From the NCBI GenBank assembly GCA_936440205.1, contig OW387136.1:50614232-50678231 (forward strand): a stretch of 64,000 nucleotides of DNA, given 5' to 3'. Below, piece after piece: positions 54,675 through 64,000 of this stretch. How positions within the stretch are numbered: the stretch's first letter is position 1; each line of letters opens with the position of its first letter. The translations under genes and the position numbers were made by a program. The DNA comes from Lepidonotus clava (Eukaryota > Annelida > Polychaeta > Phyllodocida > Polynoidae). A model generated the notes under the pieces. It saw only the letters and a program-made list of their open reading frames with translations. It was not told the DNA's origin and did no database searches.

Positions 54675-56480
54675 AGCCGCAACAAACAAGCAGAATGGCA
54701 GACTGATACTTTAAACTCTAAATTACCCTTCACATCACTTCTAACAGCTTAGATATAATCATATTTGCGAGTGGACAATGACAGATGATTGGTGGCAAGA
54801 AAAATGATTCCTCGGCCTCTGCATAAACAAGGTTTAATGGATCATAATGATAAAATGGACGAGGATATTACAGGCTGACTGTATTAATAATCAGTCTTAT
54901 GATGTAGACAAATTACTGCCTGCGGTGAAGCATGATAACGCTATTCCCTGAATATTGATATCTTTAATACAATCTATTTTCTCTCAGAGTAGAAACTGGA
55001 TGGATTAAATTGAGACAAGTTAGCCCAGTGGTAGAGCATTTACTGTGAGCTATAGAAATAGTTACAGTATCTGTGCATGTTGTGTTACAAATTTGAAGTT
55101 TATAAAATTCTGCTTTATTCATATATAAACTGCTTAGGCTTAAACATATCTAGACAATTACTATAATGATACTGTAGTATTTTGGAAATTCCCCTTTCAG
55201 AATCCCAGTTCTCCCACATCACATACAGATGCATACTTCTACAACCACACTTTCCTGAAATAATTTTACCAAATCCTCCCAAGGTCAAAGGTTGAGGGCT
55301 ACAAGCGCGGGTAACAAACTGTTTGTTTAAAGGGATTTGGGACTGACCACACCAGCTCCACCTGGTGTGAAAATCTTAGGGGCTTGAAATTGTATTTGTG
55401 TATAAAATATCTTTTATTTCCAAAGAAATACCAACTTTACCACAAAGATTTTATCTTAGAATGGGATAATGAGAGATTTAAAGGGAATTTGTTTACATAG
55501 GAATATACAGGAATTACCATATTATTCTGTTTCTATGGGTTGTAGCTCTTTAATGAGCACGGTGACCCCCATTTTTCTTTGCTGAAATATATTGATATAG
55601 GTCCACAGATGATATTAAACCATGTTTGATTAATATATGGTGGTTGAATTTTTCAGGAGATGAAGAACTAGTGTTTTCCCATAGAAACCTATAATAAAAC
55701 CTAATTTTTTACAAGCCTATTTATCTTGAAAACGAATACGGTGACATATGTTTTTTATCGCAGTTATTTATTCCTATAGTATTGGTCTAACCTCACAAAC
55801 AGTATCAAGACTATATGCTGGTTCATTTAGAAACCTGCTAGACAGTCCTTAATCCCTTTAAGAACTTTGTACTAATTGTGAGATTGACTCCCGTTTATAT
55901 TCTCAAACGAGGAAATATTAAGCTGCAGTGTCACTCTCGTCACTAATAGTCTTAACTATTTCATGAAATGATTTGAGTGGAAAGGTGTTTTTTTAAAACT
56001 GTTGCTTCACATCCATTGACACTTAAGTATATGCATGGCACGATAAAAAGATAAAAGATCCTGGTACCATTTAATATGTAATGGTTGGGCACGACCTATT
56101 GTTTATTGTTACTGTAGAACAAAATCTCTAACCTAGATCTCATAAAAGGACACGATACAATGCGTTTTTAAACAGGATACCGAAAAGGATTTATCATTAT
56201 ACTGGTTCTCTCTTTTTTGTGTTATATTATATATATATATACATAATCATGTATTTATATATGTAAGTTTATGTACAATGTATGTTTTTGTACACACGCA
56301 TAATAAAGGCTAACGCTGTAGCAATTATGTTTATGACCTATAGGCACTAGTCCTTTTTGAATCATATCCTTTTTCTTATCACAAATAACAGCTTTAGAAA
56401 TACACAGTATACATAAACTGTGCTGCACTGAACCTATCCCATCACATAGCCCTACTTCTGACGGGGAAATTAGTGGAACA
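54675..56480. other. unassigned AT-rich DNA
   Basis: At 55017-55045 'gttagcccagtggtagagc' resembles a tRNA A-box and D-arm, but no B-box follows, so it is a fragment at most. A short TA run lies at 56227-56240. No gene supported. Confidence 0.4.
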
Positions 56481-56539
56481 TAATAAAGGACCGGCGGAGT
56501 GGATGTATAGGATGAACAAATTGCGGAGTAAAGGACAGC

Positions 56540-56790
56540 ATTGACGCAATTTCCGTTATGTCATCGTAAGATCCCGCCATCCCTGTCTATAAATTAACCA
56601 TCCCCCAGCCGCCGCCATCTTGGGACGCTGATTATGGGATGTGGTGACGTCACTAAGGGGCAGGCGCTGATCACAGAGCGATGACACGACAATGGAGACG
56701 CAGGGTGTGACGTCACAGAGGTCACGTGGTGGGCTGTAAAGTAGTAGGATCTAATGAAGCACGTCTCTGAGACGTAGTGTCGGTCTCCCG
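56540..56790. promoter_or_regulatory. promoter-like block (YY1-, CRE- and E-box-like sites)
   Basis: Contains 'cagccgccgccatcttggg' (YY1-like, near 56607), 'tggtgacgtcac' (CRE, near 56643), 'gtgacgtcacagaggtcacg' (CRE plus E-box, near 56707) and CpG-rich spacing. The direction is unclear, and no exon with a good donor was seen next to it. Confidence 0.35.
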
Positions 56791-56836
56791 TATATGTAGC
56801 CGCTAAGTGATGTATGCTAATTGTATATAGGACCAT

Positions 56837-57056
56837 AAAGCCCCATACCCACTAGGCGATTTTAACACCGACGAGCGACGGGCCACTGGGAGAGTCGGCC
56901 GATTCTTAAAGTCGCCTGTAAGTATAGTATATTGGAATGTGCATGTTTGATATGAATCGTCGCTAGAGTCGGCTGATTTCAAGGTCAGAATCGGCTGACT
57001 CTAGCACCGACCAGTCGGCCGACTGTGCAAAAATCGCCTAGTGGGTATGGGGCTTT
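56837..57056. mobile_element. MITE, AGCCCC family, copy 10
   Basis: Left end aaagccccatacccactagg and right end cctagtgggtatggggcttt are perfect inverted repeats over 20 bp, so this is the best-preserved copy. Interior 'agtcggccgattcttaaag' and 'cagtcggccgactgtgc' are mirrored. Confidence 0.9.
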
Positions 57057-57418
57057 AGGATAGGCGAGCAGCAGAGATATTGAGTCCGCATCAAACGTAA
57101 ACACTAAAACAGAACACCAGATGCAGCCAGAGACTTTTTAGAAGGGGTTTCTCTAGTCAAAATCAAAACCGGCTGTTTTGTAAATCTAGGTTTTTAAGGC
57201 CGGTCGTCAATTTGTGGGCTGACGTGTGTGTTCTTTGGTGGTATTGGAAGTAAGCCTCTTCTGCAATGAACTGTGACTATACACCCTTCTCACGAAGCTG
57301 CGCAGTGCAGTCCTGCTGAGCCCCAGACCAAGGTGAGGAGAGTCCCCTCACTGGATCACTGCCCTCCATATAGGCTAACATAGGGACCATTCTGAAATTT
57401 TTATCTGAATCCTTGATC

Positions 57419-57557
57419 CAATGGCGGATTTAGGGACGTGGGGGACCTTTTTTGACCAAAATTTAGATTTTTTAATGTAAAATTATCCCGAAGGGAGGCG
57501 GGAAAATTTCACAATAGCACGCCCCCCCCCCTTTGAAAATTCCTGGATCCACCCCTG
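57419..57557. mobile_element. cagtggcggatccagg-type element, worn copy
   Basis: Left end ccaatggcggatttaggg and right end ttcctggatccacccctg are imperfect inverted repeats, with a C-run near the right end. It parallels 9326-9461. Confidence 0.6.
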
Positions 57558-58253
57558 TATCAATACACTAACAAAAAAGCAAATAGATCATTTTTAGCAC
57601 TCATATTTACATGAAAAAATATCTGTTCTTCGCTATAAGTAACCTAATTTCATGATAAAAGATGTAGTTTAGATACATTAAGGAATCTTTCATCATAGCT
57701 TGACTTTTATTTTAAAAGGAGGTCAACTCTAAACATAAGTCAAATACAGGTACTGAACAACAGGGATTGTTTTGAACTTTAATTTGAATGGGTGTTTAGG
57801 GGTCCTTGACTGTGGAACTGAACTGGTGTGAACAACCACAACTAACCTCTCTCCCACCCCCATCCCATACATACAAACTATAAACTACTAACAATTACAG
57901 ACCCTGGCCATCTGAATAAGACTGCACTCCCCTCACCAGGGTTCATATTTCTGCCAAGAGGGGGCGCCACCTTTGATAAGAAGGGTGTATAAACTATGAC
58001 CGATTGTATGGTGCAACGTGTAGCAAAACTAATAAAAACTAATAAAAACAGACAGACTCCTGGTTGCTTATTCTGTCTGATCGGACATCCCCGAAGTGGC
58101 CTAGTATCTCTGGTCAGACAAACCAATATAATCCGCATGAAGTAAAACGGCAAGGATCATCCAGATGTCCTTTAAAGCTGCCGCTTGCAGGCAATGGTGG
58201 ATTCAATCAGATGAAATCCATTACCAAAGAAATTTTGTCATAAGAAAGAAGAA
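57558..58253. other. unassigned DNA
   Basis: The minus-strand frame at 57878-58153 has no splice support. 'agagggggcgccacc' near 57957 is CTCF-like. No gene. Confidence 0.35.
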
Positions 58254-58545
58254 GTGGTCTCTCTATGGCCTTCCGTAATAAAATGTCCAGCCCAAGGGGT
58301 GGTCTAAAAAAGATCACCGTTTTTATTTTCCCATTCAGCTATTTTTTAATTTATTTATTTCATATCTTTTGGGGGTTGGGGGGCTGTATGGACAGAAAAA
58401 ATGGTCTTTGAGGCCTTCCGTAACAAAATTTGGTCTGAAAAAGTTTACCTGGGCGTTTTTATTTTCATATGCTATTTATCTATCTTTTGATTTATTTGTT
58501 ATCTTTTGGGGGTGGGGTGTGGGATTGGGGGGCTGCATAGACTTC
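58254..58545. repeat. tandem duplication of about 150 bp
   Basis: Two copies (about 58254-58398 and 58403-58545) share 'ggccttccgtaa.aaaat', 'gtttttattttc', 'atttattt' or 'atttattg' and 'atcttttgggggt.gggg', ending in 'ggggctg.ata'. Confidence 0.75.
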
Positions 58546-58939
58546 TAGCCCCCCCTCCTGTACCTGCCCCTATGACCCGAGTGCGAGGAGTGTCTATGCA
58601 TTCACATTAACCATGTTTCCCTGTAGATGGAGCTGTCAGCATACAGGCATGACGTAGCCATGCGTGACGTCATGACCCCTGGCGACATCTAGTGGCCAAG
58701 ATTGATGAGACTACTGCTGTTTCTTTCAACGCTCCACTACACGACTTGGGCCGCGAAATTGGTATGATAATTATGATGATATTACAGACAATTTGGATAC
58801 ATGAGTGACATAATCGTTTAAAATTGACACTCAGGAGTATCTCACATATATATGTATCAAAGAATTTTATCTCTAATATGTGCAACCTCTCTGTGACATC
58901 ATAACAGCTGAAGTAGTGTAGTGTAATACTGCCTTAAGA

Positions 58940-59317
58940 GGGTATTCTACTACACAATAACATCAGGCTACGACATGAGGACCAAATAACACAATGTCAA
59001 TAGCTGGTATCGCAGGAAGAGGCACCAATCTGTCTAACCCTGTATATGTATATTGCAGCAATATTGTAGCATTATGGCACAACTCACCTTATGTTTTTCA
59101 ACATGTTGAATAAAGTTGTAGGTTAGGTTATTGCCTACGACATCTATTTCTCTAAACTTCCCTGCGATAAAAATCATATCATAGGGACTGCAATATACCC
59201 TATTACACTAATGCGACATCAACAATGTCATAGGGGTCCACGACTTGACCATAATATGATCACATCACAGCTGTATCGAAGCCTTATCATAGCTGATGTT
59301 GTGTAGTGGAATACCCC
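58940..59317. mobile_element. MITE, gggtattctactacac family
   Basis: Left end agggtattctactacacaat, followed by aacatcagg, is mirrored by gctgatgttgtgtagtggaa and taccccc. About 378 bp. A second terminus of the same type (gtgtagtgtaatactgcc, 58914-58932) sits just outside the left end in the opposite orientation. Related pieces occur at 24817, 26705 and 26720-26870. Confidence 0.75.
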
Positions 59318-59339
59318 CTTTCATGATCGTCCCCTTCTG

Positions 59340-59450
59340 TCATGCCCCGACTGCACGCCAGAGGGCACCACGCCTGACGAGCTGGTCAGTGGGGCCGTTT
59401 GGCGGGAAAACGTATCACCTCAGCAGACGACATTTAGACTGACCGCCGCC
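59340..59450 (+). promoter_or_regulatory. promoter-like block with E2F-type site
   Basis: TTTGGCGGGAAAA at 59398-59410 is a textbook E2F/DP-type site. Upstream, 'gccagagggcacc' (59357-59369) is CTCF-like. CpGs are frequent, and 'gaccgccgccatgatgg' (YY1-like) joins directly to the candidate start codon. Genes with such promoters are usually involved in DNA replication or the cell cycle; that is inference about this locus. Confidence 0.45.
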
Positions 59451-59482
59451 ATGATGGATCTGCCTTGTTTAACACACCAAAA
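59451..59482 (+). CDS. candidate first coding exon downstream of E2F-type site
   Basis: ATGATGG in a favourable context (gccgccATG) opens a 32-nt frame, MMDLPCLTHQ plus two bases, ending at a consensus donor (AAAA|GTAAGTCTG). The location right after an E2F-like, CpG-rich block supports a real first exon. The next exon (which must supply one base to complete the codon) was not found before the minisatellite. No protein family recognised. Confidence 0.4.
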
Positions 59483-59945
59483 GTAAGTCTGTCTTCTTAA
59501 AGTGAGGAGACAGAAACACTGCATCAATTAAGAAAATCTTCCTTTTTTTTGTAGTGGTATTTTAGTTTGTAACACATCAAGTATCTTACTTACGTGACAT
59601 CGCTCAACATATTCTGTCATCATCAGTTAGACAAACCAATGCTTACCTGAAAAAGAAAACAAAACCACATTATCAATCAATGTTGAGCAGCCACTCGTCA
59701 GTCACAATGTGAACGTATACAAAGTGAACCAAAATGCAATTTGCTATAAGACCATCAGTTAGAGCGCAGCCCCTGATTTCTAATAAATATTTACAACAAA
59801 TACTCAACAAAATCCAATAATCAATTCAACATTCGTGCATAGAAAGTATTTTTGTAATTCTTGTAGCCCAAACACTTAGACCGGCACTGCCATCCGACCC
59901 TTATCCCTGAGTGTTGTGTTAGGTTGACTAGTGGATGGCACCTGT
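59483..59945. other. probable intron or unassigned DNA
   Basis: Nothing coding is seen. A T-run near 59543 and 'ttagacaaaccaatgc' are unremarkable. Confidence 0.3.
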
Positions 59946-60712
59946 CCACTTGGTACCACACACTGAGTGTACAGACGCGTGGACAGGTGTCCATTCAGCA
60001 CTGTACTTTGAGTGTATAGAGGCGTGGAGAGGGGTTCACTCGGCACTGTACTTTGAGTGTATAGAGGCGTGGAGAGGGGTTCACTCGGCACTGTACTTTG
60101 AGTGTTTAGAGGCGTGGAGAGGGGTTCACTCGGCACTGTACACTGATTGTATAGAGGCATGGAGAGGGGTCCACTCGGCACTGTACACTGAGTGTACAGA
60201 GGTGTGGAGAGGGGTCCACTCGGCACTGTACACTCAGTGTATAGAGGCGTGGAGAGGGGTCCACGCCACACTGTACATTGAGTGTACAGAGGCTTGGAGA
60301 GGTGTACACTCGGCGCTATACACTAAGTGTACAGAGGCATGGAGAGGGGTCCACTTGGCACTATACACTGAGTGTACAGAGGCGTGGAGAGGGGTCCACT
60401 CGGCACTGCACACTGGGTATATAGGGGCTTGGAGAGGGGTCCACTCGGCACTGTACATTGAGTGTACAGAGGTGTGGAGAGGGCTCCACTCGGCACTGTA
60501 CATTGAGTGTACAGAGGTGTGGAGAGGGCTCCACTCGGCACTGTACACTGAGTGTACAGAGGTGTGGAGAGGGCTCCACTCGGCACTGTACACTGAGTGT
60601 ATAGAGGCGTGGAGAGGGGTCCACTAGGCACTGTACACTGAGTGTACAGAGGCATGGAGAGGGGTCCACACGGCGCTGTACATTGAATGTACAGAGGCGT
60701 TGAGAGGGGCCT
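59946..60712. repeat. 45-bp minisatellite, about 17 units, open on both strands
   Basis: Units run ctgtacactgagtgtacaga then ggcgtggagaggggtccact, with period exactly 45 bp. As 45 is divisible by three, frames stay open throughout: the plus strand reads a 15-residue period (CTEAWRGVHSALY) over 230 codons, and the minus strand has several open frames as well. Units differ mostly by point changes and keep their length. I regard coding as unlikely because three or more frames are open at once and no start or splice context is evident. Confidence 0.9.
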
Positions 60713-60727
60713 CTTCCATCACCCCAG

Positions 60728-60854
60728 CACCAAGACGTCCCATCTTATCAAGGACCGCTGATCACAACAACACCATCTAACCGGGCTCGCCAGGCACCAG
60801 CCGCTGGGGACAAGGCTGAGGGTGGCAGGGTTCTGCTGGTACCAGTCAGTATAG
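60728..60854 (+). CDS. weak candidate exon after the minisatellite
   Basis: Follows a good acceptor (gcctcttccatcaccccag). One frame is open for 42 codons (HQDVPSYQGPLITTTPSNRA, then DKAEGGRVLLVPV) to a weak G|GTTAGG donor. It starts in phase 0, so it does not fit the exon at 59451-59482, which ends in phase 2. Codon texture is protein-like, but the evidence is thin. Confidence 0.2.
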
Positions 60855-61560
60855 GTTAGGTCTAAGGGTCCTGGTGATGGTTCGTTTTAGAGATCTGTTA
60901 GCACTCCAAGCGAAGAATTGATTCGGGGGGAAATATAAGGAAAATTAACATTATTATGAGGATTGGCCTAGTTTTATATCAAAAGGTTTTTCATTCTCAG
61001 CAGGGTCTCTGTGGACTAATATAAGAAGACCCGTGGGGGTGATCCGAGGATGGCCGTATGACCAAGAGGAGTTCGTCATGGCGTGAGGGCAAAGCCCAAG
61101 GGTTGTGCGATCCCAATGGGTTGTATGGCCACCCGTGAATGACCCAAAAGGGTCTTCTATATTTTATCACCTGAGCAAAATAACAAATATATGTTGACTT
61201 CGAGGAGCGTTACGTACAGCCTGTCAATATGCACCGCTCCTCATGTGTAGGATAATGGACGAGTAGTAGTATAAGAGCAAAGATTTCCACAGCTTATTTC
61301 TTGTAGGCCCTATAGAAACATATTTGCATTTCTATTTATTTGCATTTCCTGAAAAAAGGGGGTGGAATTTGGGAGGCGAAAGTCTGCAGTTTAATGGAAA
61401 AAGTTCCTTTTTGGGCCAGAAGGTCAGCGAAAGAGGGGGGGGGGGGGGCATTTCTCATAATGAAGAACACTGATGGGTTACCACTTCCTTGGAAGAGTGG
61501 GGGTACCGAGCAGAACGTTCTACAAAGTCTCAAAGCTTATATAAAACTGAGGTACATTCC
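60855..61560. other. unassigned DNA
   Basis: A G-run at 61435-61448 lies between two short frames on opposite strands (61336-61564). No gene supported. Confidence 0.35.
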
Positions 61561-61600
61561 ATGAATCTGGAATTCGCCTCCCATCTTGGGACAGAGGGGG

Positions 61601-61696
61601 ATGTCTTCTACAAATACAGACGACCTTGAGGACGACCTTGAGGACGTCCTTTCGTCTGCTCGGCTGACAAATGGCCGCCATTCATTACGCTGATTC
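61601..61696 (+). CDS. possible small acidic ORF (31 aa)
   Basis: ATG at 61601 gives 31 codons and a stop. The start contains an acidic heptad-like repeat, DDLEDDLEDVLSSARL, encoded by a duplicated gacgaccttgag. The repeat, not selection, may explain the look of it. It borders a CpG-rich block. Confidence 0.15.
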
Positions 61697-61930
61697 TCGG
61701 CGAGCAGTGCGGGGAGCCAGGGGCGTGTGAGAGGTCGGCCGGCCACAAGCAGAAAGGGACGTAGCTGGTCCCGCGCGGGCAGTGACGTATGTACCGTATG
61801 TGACATCACGGCGTGACGTATGGAGGGTGATATATGACCCCTCTGTACACAACAGGCCCACGTCCTGCATACGGGCATTTCCCAAGCGGTGTCCCCCGGG
61901 AGATCCGGTGGGTAAGCAAAGGATTCTGGG
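61660..61930. promoter_or_regulatory. CpG-rich block with CRE-like half sites
   Basis: Clusters of CpG (gtcggccggccac, cccgcgcgggcag) are followed by tgacgtatgtac, tgacatcacggcgtgacg and tgacgtatgg. The multiple TGACG half-sites are typical of CREB/ATF binding. A minus-strand frame (61537-61944) spans it but has no splice signals and looks compositional. Confidence 0.3.
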
Positions 61931-62109
61931 ATATTTAAGATCATTCGAGTCTACCACTGTTGACAGGCCCTGAGAACCCGTGAGACCACATTGAAAAACG
62001 TTTCATGAATATATGCCTTTGTGAAATGAACTTTGTGCTGTTATTCTCAGCAGTTCTGTGCCCCAACTATTGTAATTAGATGAATATAAATATTTTGTGG
62101 ACAATGGTG

Positions 62110-62268
62110 CACACACACACACGCACACACACACACATACACAAGCACACACACAAGCACACGCACGCACGCACGCACGCACACACACACGCATACACAC
62201 ACACACACACACACACAAACAAACAAACAAACAAACAAACAAACAAACAAACAAACAAACAAACAAAC
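62110..62268. repeat. (CA)n followed by (CAAA)n microsatellite
   Basis: A CA-rich tract with scattered GC variants is followed by about 12 perfect CAAA units. The open frames on both strands are products of the repeat. Confidence 0.95.
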
Positions 62269-62269
62269 A

Positions 62270-63380
62270 CTTATAATCTTGCAGATTTCTCGGATGGATT
62301 TTGATTGAAACCTTTCACCCTGTCACACCTACATCAAATTACCTATGATTACTGTGGAATCTGAAGCGACAAAGGAGTATGGTAACCTTTCTGTACAATG
62401 AATAACTTAAGATAAGCGTTCAATGGAATTTCTCCAAAAAGATAATTCCATATCACACATGAAAAGCATAATCTCCTCTGCCCTACAGCTACAGCCTCCC
62501 TGTATGGGCTATTTCCGCTGCGACAGGAAAAATAGGCCTAATACAATAGCATACAGAGTGGCCATGTAAGACTCTGCATTATTAAGGCCATGGTCCCATA
62601 TTGTACACACCACGGCAATAACGGGGCAGGCCGTTGGGGCATAATGTGCCCACATAGGGACTGGGATACGAATCAGCCTGTCACAATGTGGTAATAGGAC
62701 AGATATTGCATGAATAATTACCCTCACAATAAATAAAAAGAAAACACAGAAATTGTGATTGTCTAGGTTAACCGTTGGGGAGGGCATAGTAATAGAATAT
62801 TTATAGTATTGTTGTTTTTTCATGACCAGCATTGGGAAATATTGAATCATCGTAAACTATAATCCAGTTGGGACCTCATTATCCAGGGAATTTAAATTGG
62901 CCATTTGAAATTAATGATGGGGAAAATATAAGATCTATGTCATAGGGGTATTGTGTCAACAGTCATACTGATTGTCATGACTGAATATCCTGGGGAAACC
63001 CAATTACTTTGGTTTAACTGACACAGGATAAACAAAACATTTGACAGTTGCCCAAATATAAAGTATAGCCATCTTGGTTGCTATCAATGTCCTTCACTAA
63101 GCAGATAGCAGAATATGTCTTGCATTGAAGTGGTCAAAACTACGAATTGGAGCACACCTTAATCTTGGTGTTCAGTTTGTCTTCGCTCTGATAATTACAA
63201 GTATTTATCAAATCTATCTATTATAGGAAATATATTATCAACATTTCTCAAATAATAATTAAATTGTGTGGGTCTGCATTTACCTAAATTAGACATTTAT
63301 AAAAAAATCTTTGAGGATGTCTACAATATCACTTAGGTATTACAACGGTGCATTGCCTGTGGTTGCATAACTATTGTACA
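62270..63380. other. unassigned AT-rich DNA
   Basis: No gene, RNA or repeat seen. The minus-strand frame at 62509-62850 lacks support. Confidence 0.4.
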
Positions 63381-63790
63381 TAGAATGAACATTACCCCAG
63401 GCAATGTTAGTATTCCTAGCATTAAAATGAAAATTACCCTTGACTGTACAATACCATTATTCTTAGCATTAAAATCTAAATTATCCACAATCCTGGAAGT
63501 GAGAGAACATCAGCTCTGGCAGTGAAATATACATTATCTCAGGCAGTGAAATGTACATTATCTCTGGCAGTAAAATGTACATTACCCCTGGCAGTGAAAT
63601 GTACATCTCTGCATTGAAATGTAAATTATCCCTGGCATTGAAATGTACATTAGCCGTGGCAGTGAAATGTACATTAGCCGTGGCAGTGAATGTACATTAC
63701 CCCTGGCAGTGAAATATACATTAACCGTGGCATTGAAATGTACATTAGCCGTGGCAGTGAAATGTACATTCCCTGTGCACTGTGACATGC
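63381..63790. repeat. minisatellite, 22-24 bp (ggcagtgaaatgtacattagc)
   Basis: Loose units (attccta gcattaaaatgaaaattacc) from about 63381 become regular at about 63520-63790 (ctggcagtgaaatgtacatt). About a dozen recognisable units. The minus-strand frames over it follow the repeat. Confidence 0.85.
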
Positions 63791-64000
63791 TAGGCCTGGC
63801 AGTGGGTCTATAATCAGGCCGTAAAGGAGCCTAACCCTAGGGGTGGACTGAGGGGGGCCAGCTGGTGGGTTTGGGCCCTGCTGGTAGCAGCATGAGGCTG
63901 GGGAGAAGGTCCAACAGACACACTCACCCACCAGATAGAGGCAAAATACCAACCCTCTATGGCAAGCTAGGCAAATTGGGTAAAAATTCTGGTCTTTCGA
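63791..64000. other. unassigned DNA at window end
   Basis: No feature seen. The minus-strand frame at 63674-63952 extends from the minisatellite. Confidence 0.35.

Noticed and set aside
61537-61944. 135-codon minus-strand frame
   Set aside because: The longest minus-strand frame in the region, but it lies in CpG-rich sequence with no start context or splice signals and overlaps other open frames; compositional.
62003-62304. Cys/Val/Phe-rich and His/Thr-rich open frames
   Set aside because: Products of the CA and CAAA microsatellite.
1-64000. Retrovirus-like, LTR or other capsid-bearing elements
   Set aside because: I looked for paired long terminal repeats, primer-binding sites and recognisable polymerase or capsid motifs and saw none.

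Overview
This window looks like intergenic and intronic DNA of a multicellular animal, most likely a marine invertebrate. It has no operon-like gene packing, no long open reading frame that looks like a complete protein, and many non-autonomous transposons, tRNA-derived SINEs, minisatellites and homopolymer runs. Short candidate exons have metazoan-type GT/AG borders. I cannot name the species. The style of repeat (short elements with terminal inverted repeats, 'cagtggcggatccagg' elements, G and C runs) resembles what I know of amphioxus, hemichordate and other marine invertebrate genomes, but that is an impression and not a match.

Layout. 1-8.6 kb is AT-rich and mostly unassigned, with several inverted-repeat elements. 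8.6-10.2 kb holds the best gene evidence: a GC-rich stretch, then two short plus-strand exons (9673-9718 and 10122-10190) whose reading phases fit exactly. 11.4-16.2 kb is repeat territory: a 246-bp tandem duplication, a pair of miniature transposons sharing one end, SINEs, and a tandem array with a period of about 173 bp. 16.5-17.5 kb is a CpG-rich, promoter-like block, and 20.1-20.4 kb is another. 24.8-27.3 kb is a nested cluster of elements, including a 1.47-kb element carrying two tRNA-like sequences in opposite orientation and a near-perfect hairpin. 30.3-31.1 kb is a fold-back element made of mirrored GGACACTTACCCCC arrays around a triplicated core. 33.8-35.1 kb is a triplicated unit of about 515 bp.

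36.3-39.6 kb has four weak minus-strand exon-like stretches, whose phases I could not chain. 42.8-44.1 kb holds a promoter-like block, a triplicated segment and a separate miniature-transposon family. 46.7-52.1 kb is a long GC-rich stretch full of short tandem repeats, with a possible minus-strand first exon at its edge. 59.3-59.5 kb looks like a cell-cycle-type promoter with an E2F-like site, a CpG-rich flank and a possible first exon. 60.0-60.7 kb is a 45-bp minisatellite, and 62.1-63.8 kb holds microsatellites and another minisatellite.

The dominant theme is miniature inverted-repeat transposons. One family (ends AGCCCCATACCCACTAGGC, interior rich in CGGCCGATT) has about ten copies. A second (ends TATAGACnTTGTGCAG) has four. 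Several others appear once to four times. I saw no transposase, no reverse transcriptase, no long terminal repeats, no recognisable virus-like element and no CRISPR array. All coding calls are based on splice signals, reading phase and codon texture only.
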